Positions 36,800 to 46,086 of a stretch of 64,000 nucleotides of DNA are shown one piece after another. Under the pieces are notes generated by a model, which was not told where the DNA came from, did no database searches, and saw nothing but the letters and a program-made list of their open reading frames with translations. Made by a program: the position numbers and the translations under genes. Location of the stretch: positions 124,001 to 188,000 of the forward strand of contig CAVXUB010000006.1 of NCBI GenBank assembly GCA_963764805.1. Direction: 5' to 3'. Numbering within the stretch: the stretch's first letter is position 1; each line of letters begins with the position of its first letter. The stretch comes from CAVXUB01 sp963764805. GTDB taxonomy: Bacteria; Actinomycetota; Acidimicrobiia; Acidimicrobiales; Bog-793.

Positions 36800-38181
36800 C
36801 CGAGTGCGTAAGCCTCGTGATGGATGCACTCTCTGGGCACCCCGACCTCTGTGAGAAGGCCGACTACTACGTCGACGAAGCCCTCGGGGCCCGCGACGTA
36901 AACGTCTCGCTTGCGCAGGTCAGGAGCCAGCTTCACCAGCCGGTCCAGCCGCACCTCGGAGCGGGGGCCGACGAGCTCGTGGACCGTTCCCCCGCGCCGA
37001 CGCGCCAGTTCGCCCACCTCGACCGCAAGCACCAGGTCCTCGGACCGCGAGGCGCGCAGGACGACGATTGGGTCGGATCCCGACGGCATGTCTTCCAGGA
37101 GCGATCGCACCGCAGTCACGCCGATCCCGCCGGCTATCAGCAACACCTTCTTCCGGCTCCGCACGTCCTCGGTGAAGACACCATAGGGTCCCTCGATCGC
37201 CACCCTCGTCCCGGGGGGCAGAGAACCGACCGCCTTTGTGAAGTCCCCCACCTCCTTGACCGTCAGGCGCATGTAGGGGGCGCTCGGCACCGCCGAGAGC
37301 GAGAAGGGATGCGCTTGCCACCACATCCCGCGCGTCAGGAAACGCCATTCGAAGAACTGGCCGCCGGATACGGCGAGGCGATCGAGCCGGCGACCCGACA
37401 GGATTATCGACACGACTCCACGGCCTTCGGCCCTGACCTCCACCACCTGGAGCTGGTGGCGGAGCGAGCGGAAGACGGGCAGCCCGATCCTGTAGAGCAG
37501 GACCAGCCCCGCAGTTCCTAGCCAATACAGCGTCCACACCGCCCTTGCCAGCGGGTGCCCCACGAACGACGGGCCGAGAGCAATCACGTGCGCGAACGAA
37601 AGACCGAGGGCGAGATACATCATCAGGTGGAGCGCCCACCAGCGTTCGCGGCGCACCCGACTGCGGATCGCCCGGATCGAGACCACGGCCACGAGCATCA
37701 TCAGCCCGAAACCCAGCGTCGCCTCGATCATGTCCGGATACGACCTCACGATCGTGCCGATCTCGGCCCAGGTTCCCCGACGAGCGGCCTCGGCGTAAGC
37801 GATCGAGAGCAGCACGGCGTGGGCGAGGATCAGCGAGATTGGCCATGGCGCCAGGCGGCGGTGCCAGCGGAGCAGTCCGTCCTGCCCGAGCACCCGCTCC
37901 ACCACCGGAACCCTCGAAACCAGCAGCACCATCACGAGAGCCAGATATGTCCCCGCCATGCCCGTCACGTTCCCCAGGAACATCGCCCAGCCACCTGGTG
38001 CCTTCAGCTGCGACGATGATTCCGCGGTGAGCGTCAGAGCAGTCGTGGCGCCGAACCCCAGGGCGAGGATCGCGACGGCGACATCGATAACCATCGGCCG
38101 TGGGGGAGCCGCCGCAGGATGCGTACGCGGAGCGCCGCGGCGAACTGGTCTGGTCGGCGTGCCAACCGTCGAGACGGTCAC
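36796..38181 (-). CDS. Ferric-reductase-like transmembrane flavoprotein with FNR domain
   Basis: The N-terminal ~230 residues form about six helices with His residues suited to heme (LLRWHRRLAPW, LAHAVLL, WWALHLMMYLAL, FAHVIAL). The C-terminal ~220 residues are a ferredoxin-reductase module: HPFSLSAVP (FAD), EGPYGVF, LLIAGGIGVTAVRSLL (NAD(P)H) and VYVAGPEGFVD. It should move electrons from cytosolic NAD(P)H across the membrane, likely to the FMN-binding protein encoded next. Start GTG 38181. First gene of a three-gene minus-strand operon, divergent from the two-component genes. Confidence 0.85.
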   Translation of the reverse strand: MTVSTVGTPTRPVRRGAPRTHPAAAPPRPMVIDVAVAILALGFGATTALTLTAESSSQLKAPGGWAMFLGNVTGMAGTYLALVMVLLVSRVPVVERVLGQDGLLRWHRRLAPWPISLILAHAVLLSIAYAEAARRGTWAEIGTIVRSYPDMIEATLGFGLMMLVAVVSIRAIRSRVRRERWWALHLMMYLALGLSFAHVIALGPSFVGHPLARAVWTLYWLGTAGLVLLYRIGLPVFRSLRHQLQVVEVRAEGRGVVSIILSGRRLDRLAVSGGQFFEWRFLTRGMWWQAHPFSLSAVPSAPYMRLTVKEVGDFTKAVGSLPPGTRVAIEGPYGVFTEDVRSRKKVLLIAGGIGVTAVRSLLEDMPSGSDPIVVLRASRSEDLVLAVEVGELARRRGGTVHELVGPRSEVRLDRLVKLAPDLRKRDVYVAGPEGFVDVVVGLLTEVGVPRECIHHEAYALG

Positions 38182-38292
38182 GGGCCGACCTTACGGACCG
38201 GTCGTTCAACAAGAAGCCAGCACAAGTCAAAGATTTGGCAAGGACGGCGACGCGAGACTATTGCGGCTCATATAACCCGTCAGACTGGGCTC

Positions 38293-38952
38293 ATGAGGCT
38301 GTTGGTAGTCGAGGACGACGATGCAATCTCGGAGCCGCTCGCCGAAGGGCTGCGGCGGGAGAGTTTCGAGGTGACGTGCGTCGGCACAGTCCAGGACGCT
38401 CTTGCCGCGCCCCCGCACGATCTGGTGCTGCTCGACCTCGGGCTGCCTGACGGACACGGGTTCGAGGTGTGCCGGCAGATGAGGGCGCGCTCCGCCGTCC
38501 CGATAATCATCCTCACGGCGCGCGACGACCCGATCGATAAGGTCGCGGGCCTCGAGATGGGTGCTGACGATTACGTCTTGAAGCCGTTCGGCTTCCGGGA
38601 GCTGGTAGCCCGCATCCGGGCTGTGTCCCGGAGGACCGGGAACGTTCAAGCAGCGGCGCCGACGCAGCTGATCGGTCCCCTCGAGATCGACCGGCGGTCA
38701 CACCGCGTGCACGTGGACGGCAAGGAGGTCACCCTGACCCCAAAGGAGTTCGAGCTGCTGTCGCTCCTCACGACTGACCCCGGAGCGATGGTGACACGGC
38801 GCGAGATCCTCTCCGAGGTCTGGGATGCGCACTGGTATGGAACTTCGAAGACGGTTGACGTCCACATCGCCTCGCTTCGGCGCAAGCTTGGCCACCCAGA
38901 GTGGATCGAGACGAGTCGGGGCGTCGGCTTCCGGCTGGCCGTCCCGGCATGA
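38293..38952 (+). CDS. OmpR-family response regulator
   Basis: A 219-residue two-domain regulator. The receiver has acidic pocket EDDD, phospho-acceptor Asp in LVLLDLGLPDGHGFEV, switch Thr in IIILTARDD and Lys in DDYVLKPFGFRELVAR. The DNA-binding winged helix is LTPKEFELLSLLTT to KTVDVHIASLRRKLG. ATG 38293 begins the receiver exactly. It is coupled to the kinase by ATGA. An upstream word at 38226-38243 resembles one before the glycosidase gene. Confidence 0.92.
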   Translation: MRLLVVEDDDAISEPLAEGLRRESFEVTCVGTVQDALAAPPHDLVLLDLGLPDGHGFEVCRQMRARSAVPIIILTARDDPIDKVAGLEMGADDYVLKPFGFRELVARIRAVSRRTGNVQAAAPTQLIGPLEIDRRSHRVHVDGKEVTLTPKEFELLSLLTTDPGAMVTRREILSEVWDAHWYGTSKTVDVHIASLRRKLGHPEWIETSRGVGFRLAVPA

Positions 38953-40368
38953 GGAGAAGGCTGCTCGCCGGCTTCCTCCTGTTCACGCTCACGATGATCG
39001 TCGCGCTCGAGGTGCCCTTCGGACTCAGCCTCGCCAGTAATGCTCGGAGCACTGCCCTCTCAGAGCTGCAGGCCGACGGGACCTCCCTCGGTGTGCTCCT
39101 CAGCAGCACGATCGAGCGCGGCGAGGTGAGTGCCGGTCAGGCGCTGGTCACACGTTTCGCAAAGGACGAGGGTGCCGTAGTACTCGTGATCTCCGGCGAC
39201 AAGCCGTACCTGTCGGCAGGTCAGGGGGCTTCCGAGGAGCTGGCGGACCCTGGCACGCACCCGATCCTGGTGGCAGCCGAGGGTGGCCGTACCGCTGGTG
39301 AAGAAGGTACAAACGACAGCGACGATGACTTTCTCTACGCGGCATTGCCGATCGTCGGGAAAGCCGGTTCGAGACCAGCCGGTCCGGACGTCTCTGCGTC
39401 CTCGGACGTGGTGCTGCTGGTGGCCGAGCCGGCAGCAACCCTTCACGCGCGCATTTCGGACGACTGGATCAGGCTCGGCGTCTTCGGAGCCGCGATGCTT
39501 GCGATCGCGGCCGCCATCGGTTCTCTGCTCGCGAGGTCGCTGACACGGCCGCTCGCTGACATCGAGAAAGCTGTGGGGGCCCTGGGCGCCGGGATGCTCT
39601 CGGAGAGGGCGCCATCCAACAGGGGAGCGCCCGAGCTGCAGGCCCTCGCGCGAGCCGTCAACGCAATGGCTGCCCGGATCGAGGAGCTCCTCAGCACCCA
39701 ACGCGCCTTCATCGCTGACGCGTCGCACCAGCTGCGCACACCCATGACAGCCCTCCGTTTGCGGCTCGAGAACTTGGAAGGAAGTCTCCCGGCCGAGCAC
39801 GTCGTCGATGTCGCTCCTGTGGTAGCCGAGGTGGACCGCATCTCGCGGATCGTCGATGGCTTGCTGACGCTGGCGCGAACCGAGGGGACCAGGCCGGCGC
39901 GACTGGCCGTGGACGTTCCTTCAGCGCTACAAGAACGCGTCGAGGCCTGGGCGCCCCTCGCCGAGGAGAAGCAGGTCAGCCTCGTGACGGTCCCGTCCGA
40001 AAAGAAGTCGTTGACGCTCCAAGCATTGGCCTGCGATGGCTACCTCGAGCAGGTACTCGACAATCTCCTTTCGAACGCCCTCGACGCCACGCCACCCGGT
40101 GGCCAAGTGGAGGTCTACGCCGAGCGTTCGGGTGCAGAGGTAGAGATCCACGTCGTCGACTCGGGATCGGGCATGAGCACGGCTGACCGTGCCAAGGCAT
40201 TCGACCGCTTCTGGCGGCCGGAAGGAGCCCGGCACGAAGGAACGGGTCTCGGGCTCGCGATCGTCGATCAGCTCGTCGCGCGTGTCGGGAGGATCAGCAT
40301 GGCTGGACGCCGCCGAGGATGGCGGCATCGATGCAGTGGTGAGGCTCCAGGCAACCGATGCAGGCTGA
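38949..40368 (+). CDS. Sensor histidine kinase (frameshift near 40286)
   Basis: Two membrane helices (RLLAGFLLFTLTMIVALEV and GVFGAAMLAIAAAIGSLL) flank a ~150-residue extracytoplasmic sensor. A HAMP domain follows, then the H-box ADASHQLRTPMTALRLRL, N-box DNLLSNALDATPPGG, VDSGSGM and EGTGLGLAIVDQLVA. Near 40286 one extra base spoils the last residues; the restored frame reads LDAAEDGGIDAVVRLQATDAG and ends at 40368. It pairs with the upstream regulator and overlaps the cytochrome-like gene. The signal is unknown; a redox link is inferred from neighbours. Confidence 0.88.
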
Positions 40369-41086
40369 GCGGCGAACGAACGGGGTTGAGGCCAACGCTC
40401 GGATCACAGCCTCCACGGCGGCATTGTTGCTGCTACTGCTCGCCATCGAAGGCGCGACCATCCCACTCATTCACAAGCTCTTCGCGGTTCACATCGTCAT
40501 CGGGATGGTGCTGACATTCCCGATCCTGCTGAAGATCGGCAGCACGCTCTACCGCTTCGCCCGCTACTACTACGGCGACGAACGGTACCGCCGAAAAGGC
40601 CCGCCGCCGGTAGTCCTGCGGTTGATCGGGCCCTTCGTCGTGGTGCTGACGTTGGTGGTGATGGCTAGTGGGATCGCGCTTCTGTTCGTCAGCGCCTCGC
40701 AGCGATCCACGGTTCTCCTGGTCCACAAGGCGAGCTTCGTGCTTTGGTTCGGGGCCACCACGATTCACGTGCTCGGCCACATCTTCGATACGGCGTCACT
40801 CGCTCCCCGGGATTGGTACGGACAGTCGCGGCGCGAGGTCGATGGCGCCGGGGCGCGACAGTGGTTGCTGGCCGTGAGCCTTCTTCTCGGCATCCTGGCT
40901 GCCGTGCTGGTCTGGGGACGGTCCACCCGTTACTTCGAGGGAGGGCCGCCTCAGCGTGCGGACATCGTGATGAAGTCCCGTCCCCACGACGGTTCGAAGA
41001 AAGTGGACGGACCCTGGATCGTGTCTGGCACCAGGCGAGAGCCGTTCGCAGGGGTGGCAAGCCCATCCGGCGCCGATGGCTTGTAG
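40358..41086 (+). CDS. Four-helix cytochrome-b-like membrane protein
   Basis: Four hydrophobic helices carry histidines placed for heme: LFAVHIVIGMVLTF, LLVHKASFVLWFGATTIHVLGH. This resembles cytochrome b561/DUF4405-type proteins. It overlaps the kinase end by 11 bp, so the three plus-strand genes form one operon. The last ~60 residues after GRSTRYFEGG overlap, on the other strand, the conserved end of the phosphodiester glycosidase gene, so the C-terminus is doubtful; a missed frameshift could move the true stop upstream. Confidence 0.65.
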   Translation: MQAERRTNGVEANARITASTAALLLLLLAIEGATIPLIHKLFAVHIVIGMVLTFPILLKIGSTLYRFARYYYGDERYRRKGPPPVVLRLIGPFVVVLTLVVMASGIALLFVSASQRSTVLLVHKASFVLWFGATTIHVLGHIFDTASLAPRDWYGQSRREVDGAGARQWLLAVSLLLGILAAVLVWGRSTRYFEGGPPQRADIVMKSRPHDGSKKVDGPWIVSGTRREPFAGVASPSGADGL

Positions 41087-42063
41087 GTGACGAACACCGT
41101 CCACCAAGGGTTCATGTCCAGCGTCATCGCCCGGACGCAGCCTGCGCGCACAAGCAGCGCGGCCAACTGGGTGATCTCGAGGCCTGGACCCATCACGTAG
41201 ACGAGCGCGCCCGAGCTTGTCACGCCTAGCCCCGCTCGCCATTGCGACGCCAGCCCGCCGAGAGACGCTCCCCACACGTAGGTGTCGTAGGGGTTGAGCC
41301 CCGGGACGGGCTTGCCGCCATCGACCAGAAGGGTCAGGTTCTGCCGGACGGCCACGACCTCGGGGGTCATCGTCACGTCGCGACCCCACATCCCGACAGT
41401 CGCCGCACCGTCGCGGTAGATCACCAGAGACGCTGCACCTTGCACCAGGGGTGCCGCGTAGTGCCCTTCGGAGTAGTAGCCGCCGTGTGAGTCGGCCGGC
41501 TTATAGCCGCCTTCGAAGGCTGCAACGAGAGTCGAGGCAGCGCAGGGAGAGATGGGAGCCGTCAACTTCCACCCCGTCCCTCCCGGACTGATCGAGCCCG
41601 AATAGAGGGTCGCCCGCAGCAAGTGCGGATCCATCCACGCAATCCCCGTCGGATAACTAGTTCCTGGGGCTTGGAGCGTCGTCTCGTAGACGGCAGGGTG
41701 CCCTTGAACCAGCCTTCCCGATGGTTGCCACTCGCCCTGGCCGCCCGACCCCACACCAGGGAAGGGTTGTAACGGTGCCGGGGTAGCCATAGGGCTGAGT
41801 CGGACCGAGGTCGCTTGCCCGCACCCCGAAGTCGTCATAGGTGGCGAAGTGGTGGATGTCGTCGAGGTCGGAGGGCGCGTCGTGGACGTCGGCGAGCCTG
41901 ATGTCGGCGGGATCGCAAGAGTCGTGGAAGGGACGGTCGTCCCGCGCCCCGTCGTATTCAGGCGTCCCGCCGGAGAGTTTGTAGCGTTCGCTTGGGCGCA
42001 AGCGCCCAGGAAGGCGAGCAGCAACAACCCCGTCGCCGCCCCAGTACGGATTGATCTGGCCAT
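40951..42063 (-). CDS. Secreted lipoprotein of the phosphodiester glycosidase (NAGPA/DUF2233) family
   Basis: An N-terminal signal ends in the lipobox LLLLAFLGAC, followed by a Ser/Thr/Pro linker. The catalytic-like domain has HLLRATLYSGSISPGG, AAFEGGYKPADSHGGYY, GMWGRDVTMTPEVVAVRQNL and ends GRDFITMSAR. The family cleaves GlcNAc-1-phosphodiesters or related exopolysaccharide phosphodiesters outside the cell. ATG 42063 is chosen; TTG 42093 would extend it. A broken, diverging paralogue lies 120 bp upstream. Confidence 0.78.
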   Translation of the reverse strand: MARSIRTGAATGLLLLAFLGACAQANATNSPAGRLNTTGRGTTVPSTTLAIPPTSGSPTSTTRPPTSTTSTTSPPMTTSGCGQATSVRLSPMATPAPLQPFPGVGSGGQGEWQPSGRLVQGHPAVYETTLQAPGTSYPTGIAWMDPHLLRATLYSGSISPGGTGWKLTAPISPCAASTLVAAFEGGYKPADSHGGYYSEGHYAAPLVQGAASLVIYRDGAATVGMWGRDVTMTPEVVAVRQNLTLLVDGGKPVPGLNPYDTYVWGASLGGLASQWRAGLGVTSSGALVYVMGPGLEITQLAALLVRAGCVRAMTLDMNPWWTVFVTYKPSAPDGLATPANGSRLVPDTIQGPSTFFEPSWGRDFITMSAR

Positions 42064-42185
42064 TGAATCCGACCGTAGGACCTCCGGCGCCAAGGGGAGT
42101 CGCGCTCATGTCCAAGATTTGACAAAGCTCCGTGGCGGTTCACAGAGAAAACCTTGCTCCTTCTTAGCCAAGTCGCGGCCTCGCG

Positions 42186-42874
42186 GGCTGGCTGCTGCGG
42201 GCGACCCTCTACTCAGGCAGCTACATCCCGGGTGGCGGGCCCTTCACCTACACGGCCCCGATCTCCAACCAGGCCGCCAAGACGCTCGTCGCCGAGTTCA
42301 ACTCGGGATTCCGCATGCAGGACACCAACGGCGGCTACTACACCGACGGCAAGATGCTCTACCCGATGAGGACGGGCGGTGCCTCGTTCGTGATCTACAA
42401 GAACGGGTCCGTCAACATCGGCGCCTGGGGCTCCGACGTGAGGATGACGCCGGACGTGTTCCAGGTCCGCCAGAACGTCGACATGCTCGTCGACAACGGC
42501 AAGATCGCCTCCAACCTGAACGCCGACGACACCACGCAGTGGGGGCTCACGCTCGGCAACCAGGTGTTCGTGCCGCGGCTCGGAGTCGGCATCACGTCCA
42601 ACGGCGCGCTCGTCGTCGTTGCCGGCGTCACCGACATCGTGGACATCGCCAACCTGCTGGTGCGGGCCGGTGCCGTGCGCGGGATGGAGCTCGACATCAA
42701 TCCCGGCTGGGTGGACTTCGGCTATTACACGCCCTCTACGCCCACAGGCCTGGCGACCCCGGCCAATGGCCACAATCTGCTCAACGACGGCTCGATGCCG
42801 GGCGACGGTCCGGCCCGCGAGTTCTACTCGGGTGGTCGAGAGACTTCTTCACGATCTCGGCTCGCTATCCCTGA
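42186..42874 (+). pseudogene. 5'-truncated, frameshifted paralogue of the phosphodiester glycosidase
   Basis: Homology begins abruptly at GWLLRATLYSGSYIPGG, equivalent to residue ~150 of the neighbour, and runs through FNSGFRMQDTNGGYYTDGK, GAWGSDVRMTPDVFQVRQN and ELDINPGWVDFGYYTPS. A base is missing near 42832; the restored frame reads FYSGWSRDFFTISARYP to a stop at 42872-42874. An in-frame stop (42165-42167) lies just upstream and no signal peptide is present. It is inverted relative to the intact copy, suggesting a duplication followed by loss of the 5' part. Confidence 0.75.
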
Positions 42875-42972
42875 GACCTCGGGACGGATCAGCTGTACGG
42901 AACCGATGGCGGGTGTGGCTGCTCGGGCGGTTCCTCCGGGGCTGCAACCGGTGACGCCTGTTGAAAAGCTAC

Positions 42973-44157
42973 TCAGTAGTCCGCGTCGCCGCCCGTCTCC
43001 GTCCATTCGAGCATCAGCACGGTGGCGTCGTCTCGTAGGTTGCCGCCGTGATGTTCGAGTACCGAGCGAATTATCCGTCGCACCACGACATCGGCCGGCA
43101 GCCGCTCCGAGGCCTGCCGGCTGGCGAGATCGGCCAACCGGTCGAGCCCGAAGTCCTGATGAGGACTCCCCCGGCTGTCGGTGACGCCGTCAGTGAAGAG
43201 CAAGATGCTGTCTCCCGGCTCGAGCGCGGTGGTGGTGACCTCGGCTGCTGAGGGGCCGACTCCCCAGGGTGGTGTTCTCGGCCCTTCGAGGGCCCCGATC
43301 ACCCGTCCGTGGCGGAGCAGCAGCGGCGAAGGGTGGCCGGCATTGATCCACGAGAATGCTCCACTGGCGAGATCGAGTCGTCCGACGAGGCCCGTGACAA
43401 AGGCCCCGGCGCATTCTTTGGAAATGACTGTCTCGATGCCGCCGTGGACGTGCTCGAGCAAGCGGCCCTCTCGCCGGTTGTGGCGGTAGCAGCCAGCGGC
43501 GAGGGCGACCACCATCGCCGAGCGGACGCCGTGGCCCATCGAGTCCATGATCGCCACATCGAGCTGCGATCCGTTGAGGGCGTAGTCAAAAAAGTCCCCG
43601 CCGACCTCGTAAGCGGGCTCCATCATGCCGGCCACGGTGACGGCGCGAGAGACCATCCTGAGCGGGGGGAGCAGGTCCCACTGCATGCTCGCCGCCAGGC
43701 TCATCGGCTTACGTCGGCGGTACAGGTTGTAGAGGTCGGTGACACGCGCTTGGGTGGCGACGACGTGCCCGGCGAGCACGCCGAGAGCCTCGCAGAATGC
43801 GAGCACCTTCTCGTCGGGAGCCTTGAGCGTCAAGGCGAGGACGCCGATCGGATTCGAGCCCTCGACGATGGGCGCCCACACTCGAGTGCCGTCGGGGCGC
43901 CCCGCGGTCACAGCTTTGCGTTGCAGGAAGGCTCGGCCGGCGATCGTCGTCTCCACCTCTTCTGGGTGCGGCACCTCGTCGTGGCTGGCTCGATCGGGAA
44001 GGGGTTCGAGGACCTGCTGGTCGAAATCGACAAGGTAGACGACGACATCGCTGGTGCCCAGCTCTGTGGCCACCGACAGCATCAGATCTGGCAGATCGAA
44101 CGGGTCGGAGCGGGCCATCAAACGTGTCAGTGTCGCAAAGTCGATCCCGCTGCTCAT
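42973..44157 (-). CDS. GAF-domain PP2C/SpoIIE-type serine phosphatase (RsbU-like)
   Basis: A 394-residue regulator. The N-terminal ~140 residues look like a GAF domain (VWAPIVEGSNPIGVLALTL), joined by a helix to an SpoIIE phosphatase: EVGGDFFDYAL, AIMDSMGHGVRSAMV, ILLFTDGVTDS and LRDDATVLML contain the Mn/Mg-binding Asp residues. Such enzymes dephosphorylate anti-anti-sigma factors in partner-switching stress pathways; no partner genes are adjacent. Start ATG 44157 and the frame are intact. Confidence 0.88.
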   Translation of the reverse strand: MSSGIDFATLTRLMARSDPFDLPDLMLSVATELGTSDVVVYLVDFDQQVLEPLPDRASHDEVPHPEEVETTIAGRAFLQRKAVTAGRPDGTRVWAPIVEGSNPIGVLALTLKAPDEKVLAFCEALGVLAGHVVATQARVTDLYNLYRRRKPMSLAASMQWDLLPPLRMVSRAVTVAGMMEPAYEVGGDFFDYALNGSQLDVAIMDSMGHGVRSAMVVALAAGCYRHNRREGRLLEHVHGGIETVISKECAGAFVTGLVGRLDLASGAFSWINAGHPSPLLLRHGRVIGALEGPRTPPWGVGPSAAEVTTTALEPGDSILLFTDGVTDSRGSPHQDFGLDRLADLASRQASERLPADVVVRRIIRSVLEHHGGNLRDDATVLMLEWTETGGDADY

Positions 44158-44319
44158 GGCCGCCTCCGATCCTAATGGGACCGGATCGCCGCCCCTGTAG
44201 GTTCACGGGGCCCTCTTCTGAGCCGCGTCGGGATCGTGTCGCCCACCGAATCCGTCGGCGCCTCGAACGGCGACGGGAAAGACGTCTCTCGCGAGACACC
44301 TCGAAGCTCCCAGGTCCCG

Positions 44320-44440
44320 AGTATCGTCCTCACGGCGCGAGGCGTAGAGGACGAGCGGCCGCCGGCTCCGAGCTCGGTACTGACGACTACATCGTCAAGC
44401 CGAACGGTAGCGGGGAGCTGGTTGCCCGGCTCGGGCAGCG
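44320..44440 (+). pseudogene. Remnant of a response-regulator receiver domain
   Basis: SIVLTARG, then in another frame ELGTDDYIVKPNGSGELVARLG, match the switch-Thr and Lys region of a receiver (compare LTAR and DDYVLKPFGFRELVAR at 38.5 kb). Nothing of the first half or output domain is seen. The surrounding gap 44158-44708 otherwise holds only unrecognised sequence, including an open frame from 44493 without family resemblance. Confidence 0.5.
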
Positions 44441-44708
44441 TCCCATCACCGGCTCCGACGCGCCGTACCTGACCATGTAGTTCCCGTCAATTGTGACTGC
44501 GGGCGCGCAGGTGGCCGTGCCCATAACGGACAAGGGAACATTGCTCGGATCAGTTACCGAATTCGACAGGATCTCGGCGGCGGCTGCCCCGGCGGCGACC
44601 AGGGCAGCAGCCGTCTACGAGGGCGTCCGCCACCATCCTCTGGCGCTTTCGTCTCGTCCATTCGGTTTTCAGGTTGGTGACCCGAGATCAACGGACGCAG
44701 CCTCCCGC

Positions 44709-45815
44709 TCACCGTTTAGAGGATCTACGCCGTGGACGCATCAGCAACGCCAAGCTGAGCGCGGCGACGATGATGGCCTGCACGCCGAACAACCAGCCTT
44801 CTGCGGAGATGTTCGAAGCCCCCAGCACGAGCACGACGACGAAGCTCACGTAGGCGAGCAGGATCAACGCCCCGGAACTCCGTCGCAGGCCGTCGTCTCG
44901 GTACGAGAAGGCCAGCGCCAAGAGCGTAAGGCCGACGTACCAGCACCCAAGTGCCACCTCACTCGCCGAGGCCCGGCCGAGACCGATCACCGCGGAGGGC
45001 AGCAACAGCCCGGCGACGACATTCAGCGCGTTGCTGTTGAGCGCCGTGCTCAGCACGGCGGGTCCCCGCCCCCTTCGCGCGAGGAAGATGGCAGCGACCG
45101 CATTCGGCATGCTCGTGACAGCTGCGAGGAGGACCCCACCCGTCACGATGGCGGGGACGTCGAAACGAAGCCCGAGCTTCGAACCCGACCGTTCCATCAG
45201 GACGCTCGCACCGACGACCACCACGACCGAGGCGATCGCGACGTAGTAGTCGGCGGATCGTGCGCTCTGGTGTTCAGTCGTCCCCGCCAGCTCGATCTCC
45301 TCCTCGACGATGGCACTCGTCAGCCAGCGGTGGGCCCGGTCCCACAGCGGCCGCCCGCCCGCCGCGTGCCTCCTTCTTGCCGCCAGCGCCACGTAGGGCG
45401 TGAGGACAGCGACTACGAGGACGAGGCTGACCACCGCCGGCAATACGCCGCCGATCGCCAGGATCGTGACGACGGCTACGGAAAGGGCCACGGCGCCCTC
45501 GAGGAGCACGACCCGTCTGTGGAGTGCGATCCGCCCCGCTACCACCGCGCCGAGCCCGAGCAGCGCGGCGAGGTTGAACACGTTCGAGCCGATGACGACT
45601 CCGGCGCCGACGGCCGGCTCGTGTTGGGCGAGCGCGCTCACCGCCGATGTGACCTCGGGGGAGTCGGCCGCAAGGGCAGCCACCAGCCCGAGCATGGCCT
45701 CCGAGGCGCCGAAGCGCCGGCCGATCCGCTCGATCCGCGAGACGAGCAGCCAGCTCGTGGCGAGGCTGACGACGGCCCCGATCAAGAACTCCACTACGAG
45801 GATCGGCGTGCTCAC
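44709..45815 (-). CDS. CaCA-family sodium/calcium exchanger-like membrane protein
   Basis: 368 residues with about ten helices and two alpha repeats of the cation/Ca2+ exchanger superfamily: ALAADSPEVTSAVSALAQHE with VIGSNVFNLAALLGL, and AVTSMPNAVAAIFLARRG with LNSNALNVVAGLLLP. These carry the acidic/Ser/Asn residues of the ion site. The ion and direction are unproven. A basic cytoplasmic loop (about residues 145-185) separates the halves. The frame is intact. The 271-bp gap after its start codon holds no recognised gene. Confidence 0.85.
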   Translation of the reverse strand: MSTPILVVEFLIGAVVSLATSWLLVSRIERIGRRFGASEAMLGLVAALAADSPEVTSAVSALAQHEPAVGAGVVIGSNVFNLAALLGLGAVVAGRIALHRRVVLLEGAVALSVAVVTILAIGGVLPAVVSLVLVVAVLTPYVALAARRRHAAGGRPLWDRAHRWLTSAIVEEEIELAGTTEHQSARSADYYVAIASVVVVVGASVLMERSGSKLGLRFDVPAIVTGGVLLAAVTSMPNAVAAIFLARRGRGPAVLSTALNSNALNVVAGLLLPSAVIGLGRASASEVALGCWYVGLTLLALAFSYRDDGLRRSSGALILLAYVSFVVVLVLGASNISAEGWLFGVQAIIVAALSLALLMRPRRRSSKR

Positions 45816-46086
45816 CTGGTGGGCTCCCGCGAGGCGTCGAGTCGAGGGTGAGAGTTCAGTCCGGCGCCGCTCGTGCCCATCTCGACACTCCCGTCATCAG
45901 GTAGTTGCCGACCAGGCTTCCCGGCTCGCCGACCGCTCATTCTAGGACGGCACGCCAAGTGGACGAGCCTGACAAAGGTTTCGGCGGCAAGTCCAGGTCA
46001 GGGCGTCTTCAACGTGTTGGAATGGAACGTCCGAGGTATGGGTAAGGACGCGAATCCGCGCGGCGGCCAGAACGAGGGGGCTTTCC

